Assembly: GCA_023229525.1 (NCBI GenBank)
Contig: JALNZC010000020.1
Span: 7,658-71,657 of the forward strand
DNA: 64,000 nucleotides
Origin: Bacteroidales bacterium
GTDB taxonomy: Bacteria > Bacteroidota > Bacteroidia > Bacteroidales > FEN-979
Direction of reading: 5' to 3'
In this document: piece after piece, positions 18,634 through 27,115 of the stretch
Position numbering within the stretch: the first letter of the stretch is position 1
Layout: every line of letters starts with the position of its first letter
Made by a program: the position numbers and the translations under genes
The notes under the pieces: generated by a model
Seen by the model: the letters and a program-made list of their open reading frames with translations, nothing else
Databases searched by the model: none
What the model was told of the DNA's origin: nothing

Positions 18634-19245
18634 TTATTTGAAGGCATTTTTAACAAGAAATTTACCCAGATAATCGCCACCACGGTCATAGCAACTTTGG
18701 ATACGTACCCCTGTATCAAAATCATATCCCATCATATTGACACTTTGCAAACCTTTCATTTCGATGTCTGCTAGAACTTTATCCGGAGCGGCTGTTTCAA
18801 TAATTTCAACAGTCATATCGATATATGCATTCTTCCGGGTAATTCCAACATTGAAACCAGGTTCAACAAAGGTTGTACGGATGATAAGCGTATATTTGGC
18901 ATCGGTTGCACCCTCTTTCGCGATTACTCCGAAATCACTCAGTTTGGCATTGAAGTTGGTTTCAAACATGGGTTGGAATCTGGCTTTTCTGTCGTTTACC
19001 CATGCTTCGGCCCATTGATCGCCACTTCCCGGTTTTTTCTTATTCATATCCTCAGTTCTGTTGGCTACGTACTCCTTTTCAACTTTATATTTTCCCACCG
19101 CTATATTTGAATAATCATACTGAAGATTCAAAACAGTTTGTCCTTTTAACATTTTCACATCGCCAGACTTCAGTTTCTGAGCGAAAATATTGATTGTAGT
19201 GAGCATGAAAATGCCCATCAACAATAAAATACCTGCTTTTTTCAT
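18634..19245 (-). CDS. Secreted protein of unknown function
   Basis: This is a 203-residue protein with a Sec signal peptide (MKKAGILLLMGIFMLTTINIFAQ). The mature part contains NLQYDYSNIAVGKY, a conserved-looking RKARFQPMFE block, and TLIIRTTFVEPGFNVGI with alternating hydrophobic residues, suggesting a mixed alpha/beta periplasmic fold. No catalytic signature is recognised. It is transcribed alone, with its own terminator at 18581-18608. It lies just beyond the end of the lipid cluster, and membership in that cluster is not supported. Confidence 0.75.
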   Translation of the reverse strand: MKKAGILLLMGIFMLTTINIFAQKLKSGDVKMLKGQTVLNLQYDYSNIAVGKYKVEKEYVANRTEDMNKKKPGSGDQWAEAWVNDRKARFQPMFETNFNAKLSDFGVIAKEGATDAKYTLIIRTTFVEPGFNVGITRKNAYIDMTVEIIETAAPDKVLADIEMKGLQSVNMMGYDFDTGVRIQSCYDRGGDYLGKFLVKNAFK

Positions 19246-19337
19246 GGGGCTAAAAATTTAATGGTTAATTGATTAAAATTATTGAGATAAAGTTAGAATG
19301 AATGAAAGAAAATTACAAAAATAATTTACTGATCGGA

Positions 19338-20636
19338 TTATTTTTCGCGGTTGTCAATAAATTTTATTGATTTCCGGCTGGTACCCGGGAATTGCATCCG
19401 GGTTATCTCTTCGGTAGCGTGGAATATAATCTGTGGAGCCACCCGTAGCTTTGCCCGGAAATGGTCTTTAATGTCCTTTTCCTTATCTTCTATCCGAAAT
19501 TCACTTCCGATATGGATCATAATTTCATCAGTTCCGATTTGATTGGTGTTCACTTCCACAATATAGTTTGAGATAAAGTCAATGTTATCGAGGATATCAT
19601 AAAGTGCCGGCGGGAACAAGGTGGTTCCTTTATATTTGATCATCTGATTTTTCCGGCCAACGACGGGGCCCAGACGCATTGTATTCCGGCCACATGGACA
19701 AGGTTCGGTATAATGCAGACAGATATCCCCGGTTTGAAAACGGAGCAAGGGCATCCCTTCAACACCAAGGGTAGTAATTGTGACTTCTCCGAGTTCCCCT
19801 TCATGAACCGGTTTGTCATTATCGTCAAGAAATTCGACAATAATAAGTTCAGGATGGTGATGACCGCCCCGTCCTTCCTGGCATTCGGTAAAACTGGTTC
19901 CCATTTCCGTGGAAGCATAGGTTGAAAACAGTTTCAAGGGCCATTTTTCCTGAATTTTTCTTCCCAATGTGTTGAGTGATAAATCGATTTTTCGTAAGGG
20001 TTCACCAATACAAACGGCTTTTTCAACGCTGCTTGAACGGTAATCGATACCATGCGATTCAGCATATTCAATAATTTTCAGGATAAAGGAAGGAACGGTA
20101 ATAAAGGCGTTGGGTTTTATCCTTTGAATAGTATCCCACTGGAGTTCAGGAATCCCGTTTCCAACGCGGACGATGCTGGCTCCCAACCTGCGGATACCCA
20201 GAAAATACGCCAGGCCGGCCATGAATCGCCGGTCGATGGTGGTCATCAATTGGTAAATATCGTTTGATGTCCCCTGGGCACAAGTGAAGGAAATGGCTTC
20301 ATTATAGGCCAACCGGTCAAGATCACCGTTGGTCATGGCAAAAGTTACGGGATCTCCCAGGGTTCCTGATGTAGTGATATAATCAATAATTTTGGTTTTG
20401 GGAACGCATAAAAAATCCTCATTCCTTTCCTGGAGATCCTTTTTCGCAGTAACCGGAATATGTACCAAGTCATGGATATCCCTGATTCTGGAAATTTCGA
20501 TTCTATGGGTACGAAAATGATCCTGATAAAACGGAGAATGGCCCTTCAGATAAGCAAGAGCTTTAATAAGAAGTGCATTCTGAAGATGCAATATCTCAGG
20601 TTGATCCGCATTTTCAATGGAAGGGAAGAAAGTCAT
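19338..20636 (-). CDS. PaaK-like AMP-forming acyl ligase
   Basis: This 432-residue protein is of the phenylacetate-CoA ligase type of adenylate-forming enzymes. The phosphate-binding loop TTSGTLGDP, the YASTEMGTSFTEC adenylation motif, the TGD ribose-binding motif (RFQTGDICLHY), a Cys-rich turn (PCPCGRNTMRLGP) and VVGRKNQMIKYKG are visible. Its start overlaps the stop of the preceding ACP gene by 4 bp (ATGA), strongly suggesting that it loads that ACP. Such ligases accept aryl or alkyl acids. Here no ammonia lyase is present to supply an aryl acid, so the starter is unknown. It is the last gene of the minus-strand cluster. Confidence 0.85.
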   Translation of the reverse strand: MTFFPSIENADQPEILHLQNALLIKALAYLKGHSPFYQDHFRTHRIEISRIRDIHDLVHIPVTAKKDLQERNEDFLCVPKTKIIDYITTSGTLGDPVTFAMTNGDLDRLAYNEAISFTCAQGTSNDIYQLMTTIDRRFMAGLAYFLGIRRLGASIVRVGNGIPELQWDTIQRIKPNAFITVPSFILKIIEYAESHGIDYRSSSVEKAVCIGEPLRKIDLSLNTLGRKIQEKWPLKLFSTYASTEMGTSFTECQEGRGGHHHPELIIVEFLDDNDKPVHEGELGEVTITTLGVEGMPLLRFQTGDICLHYTEPCPCGRNTMRLGPVVGRKNQMIKYKGTTLFPPALYDILDNIDFISNYIVEVNTNQIGTDEIMIHIGSEFRIEDKEKDIKDHFRAKLRVAPQIIFHATEEITRMQFPGTSRKSIKFIDNREK

Positions 20637-20908
20637 CCTGGCCGGTTTTCAGTGATAAACTGAGCGATGCTGTTCACTGAACGGACAACTTCCCGGGCAA
20701 TATGTTGGTCAGTTATCCGGACCCCATAATTTCTTTGAATGGCCATGACAATTTCAATGGCATCTACAGAGTCGAGCGTAAGTGCATTATCGCCACCAAA
20801 AAGAGGTTTTTCATCATCGATATCTTCAATCGCCAAATCATTGATCCCCAAAGTATCCATGATCATTTGTTTTATTTCCAGTAACAATTCTTTGGAAGGT
20901 GTTGACAT
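20633..20908 (-). CDS. Acyl carrier protein
   Basis: This 91-residue ACP has a four-helix pattern and the phosphopantetheine site LDSVDAIEI (Ser47). Helix II is less acidic than in fatty-acid ACPs (EIVMAIQRNYGVRI), as in dedicated secondary-pathway carriers. It is coupled by stop-start overlap to the PaaK-like ligase, and the BtrH-like acyltransferase gene is immediately upstream. A ligase-ACP-acyltransferase trio for starter or end-group transfer is therefore likely. No phosphopantetheinyl transferase is seen in the window. Confidence 0.9.
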   Translation of the reverse strand: MSTPSKELLLEIKQMIMDTLGINDLAIEDIDDEKPLFGGDNALTLDSVDAIEIVMAIQRNYGVRITDQHIAREVVRSVNSIAQFITENRPG

Positions 20909-20928
20909 TTGTAGGACTTTACACTATA

Positions 20929-21936
20929 TTAATTGATTGCTTTTGATAAGTTCCTGAAAAAATTCTCTTCTACATCGGCCCTGTCATGGATCAATTCGCT
21001 TAATTTCCGGAGTTTGTCCGGCCCCAGATCCCGGTTTTTACCGATCCGGGCAGAGAACAAGGAAATTTCGCGCCAGCCGTCACCGATGATCATGAGTTGT
21101 TTTGACAGTTCTTTCAATTGGGGTTGATGTATTATTTCGGCTGCCTGTTGAAGGAAGGTGGCGTACATAAACCGGAATCCCGCGCCCCCGGTGCCCTGAT
21201 CTTCAAGCAGGATGTTGATTTTCATGATCTCATGAGACAGGTGTTCAGTATCTCGTGCAAATTTCGGCCATTCAACAATTCTTTTTGCGAAAAGCCGCAT
21301 CCCTTTTATCCCAAGGAAAGGAATAGGGATTTGGAGCATATTGAAACATGCTTTTTTAATCCCTTTTTTTATGGCAGATTCATAATCGATTGACGGCGGT
21401 ATTGTGTTTGGATGGAAAAGAAAACCATGGGGTGACATGCTCCCACCGGCAAAACGGCCTTTTTCAAGAGAGGCGGCTTCGAGTTGCACCATCTGAGGAA
21501 AATAAACATCACTGATCAGATATTTGTTTCCCTCCTTACCGGCGACAATCATAAAGTGAACATTAATATGGACCCTTTCCCACGAAGGAACATAATCCAT
21601 ATAAAAGAAATCGACCTGGCATGCTGTAGGAATATTCTGACCAAGCAAATGATCAAGCATAGCCATACCCTTTGCAGCATCTTCGAACTCGTAGGTTGAA
21701 AACCTTATTCCAAGCCGTTTTTCAATGTTCTTACGCATTTGGCCGGGTTTGTTCCTGACAATGAAGGTAGGAAATGTGAAGGATTTCATTTTATGAAAGT
21801 ATCCGAAAAAGATACCGCTGGAAATGCCAAAAACAAGGGGTTCTGATATTTCGAGGCCTGCATGGTTCAACAGGGAGGTGATGGTCCCCGATTCGCAATG
21901 CGCCGCCATTTTATGCGTGAAACTGGGAATGATCAT
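20929..21936 (-). CDS. BtrH-like (papain-fold) acyltransferase
   Basis: This 335-residue protein begins with a BtrH N-terminal-type domain: the putative nucleophile Cys14 in HCESG, His in INVHFMIVAGK, and Asp in ISDVYFP form a Cys-His-Asp set. A C-terminal helical region (DUF4872-like, about 190-335) follows. BtrH moves an acyl chain from an ACP to an amine in butirosin synthesis. In Bacteroidota, homologues occur in flexirubin and aryl-polyene loci. Here it probably transfers an ACP-bound acyl group to an unknown acceptor. It overlaps the upstream HTH-like gene by 4 bp and precedes the ACP. Confidence 0.75.
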   Translation of the reverse strand: MIIPSFTHKMAAHCESGTITSLLNHAGLEISEPLVFGISSGIFFGYFHKMKSFTFPTFIVRNKPGQMRKNIEKRLGIRFSTYEFEDAAKGMAMLDHLLGQNIPTACQVDFFYMDYVPSWERVHINVHFMIVAGKEGNKYLISDVYFPQMVQLEAASLEKGRFAGGSMSPHGFLFHPNTIPPSIDYESAIKKGIKKACFNMLQIPIPFLGIKGMRLFAKRIVEWPKFARDTEHLSHEIMKINILLEDQGTGGAGFRFMYATFLQQAAEIIHQPQLKELSKQLMIIGDGWREISLFSARIGKNRDLGPDKLRKLSELIHDRADVEENFFRNLSKAIN

Positions 21937-22442
21937 TTATTTTTTTCTTCGATTTTTGTCAGCACAACATAAGGATTTTCAGTAGGGGTCTGATTGATGG
22001 AAATATTTTTTGCTTTATTTTCCAATATCAGGTGCGATTCGAATTGTTCTCCGGTATTGATCAATAAAACCTGAAGGAGATTGGTCGTTGGAATGTTAAA
22101 TACAGATGCATAACGTGTTAATTCATCAGCCGTTACGGATCCAAAGTGATCAGGATCAAGGTGCTTTTTCACTTTTGATTTTCTGATCCGTGCTCTTGCT
22201 GATAATTCAGATAACGTAAGATCTTCCAGCACCATAAAATATTTGATCGGACTGATTTTACCTAGTGAGAGTTGTTCGCGGAGTTCACTTTCCAGGTTTT
22301 TCCTCTTTAAAACATAATCATCCATAAAATTGGCCGATATATATGAACCCGTCTGCATTGGCCCATATTTACCATCCTCTTTCTCAACATAAAGAATCAT
22401 TTGTTGTTCCGGGTAATCTATAAACCCTTCTTTTTCTTTCAT
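21933..22442 (-). CDS. HTH-like cluster protein of unknown function
   Basis: This protein of about 169 residues is started at ATG 22442; the longer TTG-started version would overlap the permease gene. The middle (about 90-130: TLSELSARARIRKSKVKKHL, then ADELTRYASVFNIP) looks like an XRE-type helix-turn-helix followed by a recognition-like helix. The N-terminal 70 residues (FIDYPEQQMILYVEKEDGKY) and the C-terminal tail do not match anything I recognise. It could regulate the cluster, or be a structural partner of the permease. It is coupled by 4-bp overlap to the BtrH-like gene. Confidence 0.55.
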   Translation of the reverse strand: MKEKEGFIDYPEQQMILYVEKEDGKYGPMQTGSYISANFMDDYVLKRKNLESELREQLSLGKISPIKYFMVLEDLTLSELSARARIRKSKVKKHLDPDHFGSVTADELTRYASVFNIPTTNLLQVLLINTGEQFESHLILENKAKNISINQTPTENPYVVLTKIEEKNK

Positions 22443-22464
22443 AGAATGATTGGTAAAAAAAGAC

Positions 22465-23652
22465 CTAATACTTTTTTGCAAAAGTAGCGATGCTGATCGT
22501 CATAGCAAAACCAAAAAACAAGAAGAGTAAAATTGTCTTGGGAAGAATAGTGATCACGTTTCCATCCCGGATGAACAGGTCGAGGTAATTATCGATACCC
22601 CATCTGACCGGTGAAAGATAGCTTATATAGCGGATCGGATCAGGCATAAGATGAATCGGGAAAAATGTGCCACTGATGACACCCAGAATGACGACCATCA
22701 CGGAACCGAACAGGGCAGCCTGGTTTTGAGTGGATGACAAAGTTCCAACCAGTAATCCAAATCCGATAGCAGCAAGAGAAGCTGCAAAGGTTGTCATGAA
22801 AATGGCCAGATACTGGTGTCCGGTCTCAAATGAAGGCAGTCCAAAGAAAACCGGGAAAATCCAGCAACCTACACCAATCATCAGGCTAAACTGGATCAAA
22901 CAGACGATCAGATAGGTTATCACTTTTGCCGTCAAAAGCGAGGTAAGGTGAACCGGCAATGTCATGAGACGCCGGAAACTTCCTTCGTTTTTTTCGGTGA
23001 TCAGGCTCCCTGCCAATGGAATTACAATGAAAAACATGGCAAAGAGAATGAATCCGGGCACATTATTTTGGATCACACTGGGCTGAATAGAAGATTTTTC
23101 CTTTAATGCGAAGGTTTCCTTGATGGGAGGGAGGTCATTCATGGTTTTTATCAGCATCTGATCGATGACCGGCTTCATGCTCCCTGCCAGTTTTTGGATA
23201 AGTTTATCCATTGCATCCCGCGCCTGGGCTTCTCTGATCAGGTAAGTCAGCGATTGAGTACTTGCGATCCGGTAGGTCTCCTGTAAAGTCGGGTCGATGA
23301 TCAACCCGATTGAGGAATCTCCGGTTGTTATGATCACACCGAATTGATAATCGCCTTTTCCGATGAGCTTTAAAGCGGATGAAGGGGTAACTTCATTTTG
23401 ATCGATTTTTTTAACGATTTTAAAAAAACCGGATGCTTCAATATTTCGAACAATTTTTTCCGTGACCAGCGAATGTGTTTCATCGGCCCAAAGAACCGGG
23501 GTTTTCAAATGCTGAACTTTTACCGCGTTTTCCTGGGCCAGTGTGACAACGAAAATGAGCAGGACAGGCATAACGAAAAGAATGATCAGTCCTGGAATAT
23601 CACGAAAAAGCAAAAGGAATTCTTTGATAAGAAGGGACCGGATTTTATGCAT
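22465..23652 (-). CDS. ABC-2 type transporter permease
   Basis: This 395-residue membrane protein has one N-terminal helix (about 18-40), a periplasmic domain of about 140 residues, and five C-terminal helices from about residue 205. It has the ABC-2 motif EKNEGSFRRLMTLPV and the late FFPIHLMPDPIRYISYLSPVRW block. It should be the membrane half of an exporter for the cluster product or a precursor. No ATP-binding subunit with Walker A/LSGGQ motifs is encoded next to it or anywhere in the window, so it must borrow one from elsewhere or the subunit has been lost. Flexirubin-type loci usually carry both. Confidence 0.82.
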   Translation of the reverse strand: MHKIRSLLIKEFLLLFRDIPGLIILFVMPVLLIFVVTLAQENAVKVQHLKTPVLWADETHSLVTEKIVRNIEASGFFKIVKKIDQNEVTPSSALKLIGKGDYQFGVIITTGDSSIGLIIDPTLQETYRIASTQSLTYLIREAQARDAMDKLIQKLAGSMKPVIDQMLIKTMNDLPPIKETFALKEKSSIQPSVIQNNVPGFILFAMFFIVIPLAGSLITEKNEGSFRRLMTLPVHLTSLLTAKVITYLIVCLIQFSLMIGVGCWIFPVFFGLPSFETGHQYLAIFMTTFAASLAAIGFGLLVGTLSSTQNQAALFGSVMVVILGVISGTFFPIHLMPDPIRYISYLSPVRWGIDNYLDLFIRDGNVITILPKTILLFLFFGFAMTISIATFAKKY

Positions 23653-23671
23653 GAATCAAAGGTAAAAAATT

Positions 23672-24772
23672 CTAATCACTCTTTTTTGCTTCGATCAGGC
23701 AGATCGGGGCAATGGTCTCGACGATACGGGTAAGCCTGAATCCGGAATTTTCAAGAAGGGTATTGAATTCACTGCGGGTGCGTTCTTTCCCGCCGGGCAT
23801 GTTAGCCAGCATCTGGATATCGAGTAATTTGGCCAGTTCCTGCCGGTTATCTTTACTGACGATCATCTCAATGATCACAATCCGTGAATCAGGAGACATG
23901 GCCTGGTGAATATTTCTTAAGATATTTATACATTGTAAATCATCCCAGTTATGAATAACATTTTTCATCAGATACAGATCGGCTCCGGTCGGGATCTGTT
24001 CGAAAAAATTTCCTTCAATGATTTTAATCCGGTCTTGAACCTGATATTGTTCAAACAGGGCCGGTGCCAATGTTACCGGTTCCTTCAAATCAAAAAGAAT
24101 TCCTCTGACCCCAGGATTTTCCTTCAATATGTTTGCAATAAAGAATCCTTCTCCACCTCCGATATCGGCAATGGTCTGATATTGTGAAAAACGGTAAGCC
24201 TTGAGAATGGGCGCTAGGCCAATGTCGGAAAGGTTGGACATGGAGTGATCGAATATTTCGGATTCTTCCGGATTATCTTTGAGATAATCATAAATTCCTT
24301 TTCCGTATTTATCGGCAAAGGCATCATTCCCGGTTCTGACAGTGTATTCAAGATTACTCATCAGGTTCCAGTTTACAGGTCCAAGATGATGGATCAACAT
24401 CTTTCGAAGAGATCCGGGTTCATCGAGCAATCCTCTTGCCATTGCATTAATTTCATACTTCCCATCGCGGTTTACTTTAAAAATTCCCTGTCCCGAAAGT
24501 GCGCGCATGACACGGAAGAGTGACGGGGCGTGTGTATTGGTTTTAATGGCCAATTCCTCGGCTGATAACGGCGATTCTTTCAACAGTTCAGCTATACTAA
24601 GTCTGGCAACTATATATAGCGAAGGAAGCAACCAGAAATTTTGAAACTGCTCATAAAGCACTACATTCCCAGGGAACATTTTTTTGTTCAACCGGAGCAA
24701 TAAATCCCTAAAAAGTTGAATGGTTTTGACCAACCAGACAGGTGGTAGTTTCTGATTCTGAGGGTCACTCAT
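23672..24772 (-). CDS. SAM-dependent O-methyltransferase-like protein
   Basis: This 366-residue protein has two domains of the plant/fungal-type O-methyltransferase fold. An N-terminal winged-helix dimerisation domain (SAEELAIKTNTHAPSLFRVM, about 65-100) precedes a Rossmann domain with the SAM motif ADIGGGEGFF near residue 200. The catalytic-region sequence MKNVIHNWDD supplies the usual His. Homologues methylate hydroxyl groups on aromatic or polyketide scaffolds. In aryl-polyene and flexirubin pathways an analogous step modifies the head group. It sits between the nitronate-monooxygenase-like gene and the ABC permease. Confidence 0.8.
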   Translation of the reverse strand: MSDPQNQKLPPVWLVKTIQLFRDLLLRLNKKMFPGNVVLYEQFQNFWLLPSLYIVARLSIAELLKESPLSAEELAIKTNTHAPSLFRVMRALSGQGIFKVNRDGKYEINAMARGLLDEPGSLRKMLIHHLGPVNWNLMSNLEYTVRTGNDAFADKYGKGIYDYLKDNPEESEIFDHSMSNLSDIGLAPILKAYRFSQYQTIADIGGGEGFFIANILKENPGVRGILFDLKEPVTLAPALFEQYQVQDRIKIIEGNFFEQIPTGADLYLMKNVIHNWDDLQCINILRNIHQAMSPDSRIVIIEMIVSKDNRQELAKLLDIQMLANMPGGKERTRSEFNTLLENSGFRLTRIVETIAPICLIEAKKSD

Positions 24773-24787
24773 GATTAGATTTTCCTG

Positions 24788-26572
24788 CTATCCCGGAAGG
24801 TTCTTTAGTTGATATTCAGATTTTTCAAGTTCTTCGAGAAGACGGTCCTTTTTTATCTTTAATTTTTCAGAAAAATTTGAATAGAGGTCCCTGTAATATT
24901 GAATTCCCTTTTCAAGGTTATCTTTGAAAGTTTTAAAATATATCTGTTGTTTTTCCGAATAAGGCATGGAGGTCTCACCCATTAAATTTTTCAGATAATC
25001 GATATAGATCATCAATTCCTTAAGAAAAATATGAGGCCGGTCTTTTCGCTTAATGATATTTATTTTTCCATAGATATGGTCAACGATTTCTTTCAGGGTC
25101 ATTACATCGGAGAAATAGGCCATGTTGGGGCCGGGGCATATCGAAACACCCGGCTTTTCAATTTTTGTATCGAGATCATTCACCAACAGGGCTGAAGTCC
25201 CCAGCCCGACGCATATACATGATTTGTCGACAATTTTATTGAATTCGTCCTGATATTCTCCTGCATCCAATTCTTTGGCGTTCAGTTCCTCAATTTTCAA
25301 TTTCTGATACTTCCTTGAGGCTGTACACAGTGTTGGTTCTCCAAACTCGTTGCTCAGGGCGGCATATTTTTTCGGGCAGGGATTCCCCGGTTTGTGATCC
25401 TGGATATAGGTCTCTTTTTCGAGGTCCTTGGTATTTCCACGGAGGTTGTTGAACGGAACGCCAAGGGGGCTGATATTACTGATGTAAAGATCATCTTCTT
25501 TGGCTTCGCATAACATTTCGAGGGTTTTCTCATCTACGTTGACTACTTCGGGAACCAGGAGAAAGGGTGTTCCCCAGCCCACGGAATCTAGCTGGTAGTG
25601 ATCGGCCAGGAACTGATGTTCTTCGGCTGTTCCCACACCGCCCTGTGCAGTGATCTTCACTTCAGGCGGTTCGGCAGGGCAGGGCCGGTTTTTTGCTTTA
25701 AGGGCCGTTTTCAGTAATTCGAAAGTTTGATGAACCAATTCATTACGGTTGGTCTTCATCTCCTCAAGCACCGGACCAAGGAGGTGACCGGTTGTAGGGA
25801 AGGCATGTCCGCCACAGTTGAGTCCCGATTCAATGCGATACTCTGACACCCACAATCCTTTTTTTGCAAGAAATTTTCCCTGTATAAGAGCCGAGCGGTA
25901 ATCGCTCACTTTAAGCGTTATTTTTTTCTTCAGGTTGAAGTTCTCGTCGGGATAAAAATCGTTAAAAGCTTCAATGTAATTATATAATCGCGGGCTCATA
26001 CCTGCAGATAGTACCACCGATGATGAAAGATCGCTGTTGGCGAATCCACGCAATGCCGCGTGTCCATCGTTAAATTCGGTGGGAAGTTTTTCATGATTCC
26101 GGTAATTTTCCTTATCCACTTTGGTCATGATGTTCACATCGATGCTACCCATGGAGAGGTTTTCCTGTATCCATTCACGGACATCCAGGTCATTCCAGTT
26201 CTGCTTCAGTTGTTCAAACTTCTGTTTCAGTTGCGATGAATCCTGCAACATCTCAATATACTTGTAGAATTCGCTGCTCTTCTGTTCAAAGGTTGCCTTT
26301 AATTCTTCAAATTTTTCTTTTGCAATTTTGTCGACGAGGTTCAGGTAAGCAGTGATCCTCTTCGCCCTGAAATCCTCGATTTTATCGGATATGGCCTGGT
26401 ATGGCAAGTCAAATTTACGACTGTAGAATTCACGTAATTTTTCCATCAGCATGTCATCGAGAAGTGATATTACCGAAGAAATGCCAAGATGAGCCACCTT
26501 CACCGGAGTGTCAATGGAATATCCGATACCCAATACAGGGATATGGAAGGAATGCGGGGCTAATTTATTCAT
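24788..26572 (-). CDS. Nitronate monooxygenase-like (TIM-barrel FMN) cluster protein
   Basis: This 594-residue protein has scattered but recognisable features of the 2-nitropropane dioxygenase/PfaD group. These are an N-terminal HIPVLGIGYSIDTPVKVAHL block, LNCGGHAFPTTGHLLGPVL near residue 250, and a flavin-phosphate-type AQGGVGTAEEHQFL followed by DSVGWGTPFLL near residue 310. It is longer than the classic 320-350 residues: a charged coiled-coil-like insertion occupies about 45-140, and another helical region lies at the C-terminus (about 510-594). Several Cys occur late (SCICVG, NPCPKK). PfaD-type enzymes assist polyunsaturated acyl assembly as enoyl reductases, so a role in tailoring the ACP-bound chain is plausible. 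Assignment is by motif only. Confidence 0.5.
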   Translation of the reverse strand: MNKLAPHSFHIPVLGIGYSIDTPVKVAHLGISSVISLLDDMLMEKLREFYSRKFDLPYQAISDKIEDFRAKRITAYLNLVDKIAKEKFEELKATFEQKSSEFYKYIEMLQDSSQLKQKFEQLKQNWNDLDVREWIQENLSMGSIDVNIMTKVDKENYRNHEKLPTEFNDGHAALRGFANSDLSSSVVLSAGMSPRLYNYIEAFNDFYPDENFNLKKKITLKVSDYRSALIQGKFLAKKGLWVSEYRIESGLNCGGHAFPTTGHLLGPVLEEMKTNRNELVHQTFELLKTALKAKNRPCPAEPPEVKITAQGGVGTAEEHQFLADHYQLDSVGWGTPFLLVPEVVNVDEKTLEMLCEAKEDDLYISNISPLGVPFNNLRGNTKDLEKETYIQDHKPGNPCPKKYAALSNEFGEPTLCTASRKYQKLKIEELNAKELDAGEYQDEFNKIVDKSCICVGLGTSALLVNDLDTKIEKPGVSICPGPNMAYFSDVMTLKEIVDHIYGKINIIKRKDRPHIFLKELMIYIDYLKNLMGETSMPYSEKQQIYFKTFKDNLEKGIQYYRDLYSNFSEKLKIKKDRLLEELEKSEYQLKNLPG

Positions 26573-26592
26573 TTACACAGATAAGAATAATG

Positions 26593-26600
26593 CAAAGATA
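26593..26600 (-). promoter_or_regulatory. TAnnTTTG -7 element upstream of the 594-residue gene
   Basis: TATCTTTG on the minus strand matches the Bacteroidota -7 consensus, 20 bases before the ATG at 26572. No convincing -33 element is seen. If real, genes from 26572 down to 19338 can be transcribed separately from those upstream. Confidence 0.4.
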
Positions 26601-26644
26601 CTGCTTTTTATCTATAATTGTATTCGCCATGTTCCCGGAAGATT

Positions 26645-27031
26645 TTATTCTTCCATCATGGCATCGACCTGGTGGGATGTTAACCGTGTCCATTTCGGAT
26701 CGGTTAGTTCGGAACCGTCAAGCTCAAAACGGACAATGTCGAAAGTCTCTCCGTAGAATGTAAGTTTGCTGTGAAGGTTAGGGGTATGTTCAACGAAAAC
26801 GAAGTCAGCAGGGTCGCAATGCAGATCTCGCATAATCTGCGTAGCTAAAGGTGCGACCCATTCGGTGACCGGTGTTCCGGGGTTTTGACGATAAATTTCG
26901 GTAGCAATGGCAAGCGTTTTCCCATCTTTCCGTTTAACAATTTTTAATCCACACCTGGAAGGACTATCCCATTGTCCAAAGTAGTCGAAGTAATGATCCA
27001 TGTATTTATCGAAGTCGGGATTGGTCTCCAT
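26645..27031 (-). CDS. Conserved-looking protein of unknown function (128 aa)
   Basis: This is a soluble 128-residue protein starting METNPDFDKYMDHYFDYFGQ. It contains RCGLKIVKRKDGKTLAIATE, VTEWVAPLATQI, FVFVEHTPNLHSKLTFYGET and ends with an acidic tail. I do not recognise a family. Alternating hydrophobic strands and several His/Asp pairs suggest a small alpha/beta fold. It lies between the radical SAM gene (27116) and the nitronate-monooxygenase-like gene on the same strand, separated from the former by an 8-bp tandem repeat array. Confidence 0.6.
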   Translation of the reverse strand: METNPDFDKYMDHYFDYFGQWDSPSRCGLKIVKRKDGKTLAIATEIYRQNPGTPVTEWVAPLATQIMRDLHCDPADFVFVEHTPNLHSKLTFYGETFDIVRFELDGSELTDPKWTRLTSHQVDAMMEE

Positions 27032-27039
27032 GGTTAGTT

Positions 27040-27111
27040 AAGGAATGAAGGATTGAAGGATTGAAGGAATGAAGGAATGAAGGATTGAAGGATTGAAGGA
27101 TTGAAGGATTG
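27040..27111. repeat. Nine tandem 8-bp repeats in a spacer
   Basis: Nine uninterrupted copies of AAGGATTG or its one-base variant AAGGAATG fill most of the 84-bp spacer between the 128-residue gene and the radical SAM gene. It ends five bases before the radical SAM stop codon. Confidence 0.95.
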
Positions 27112-27115
27112 ATAT

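Noticed and set aside
27040..27111. CRISPR-like array at the octamer repeats
   Set aside because: Units are 8 bp and contiguous with no spacers, so it is a simple tandem repeat. The arrays at 38125 and 59464 fail for the same reason.
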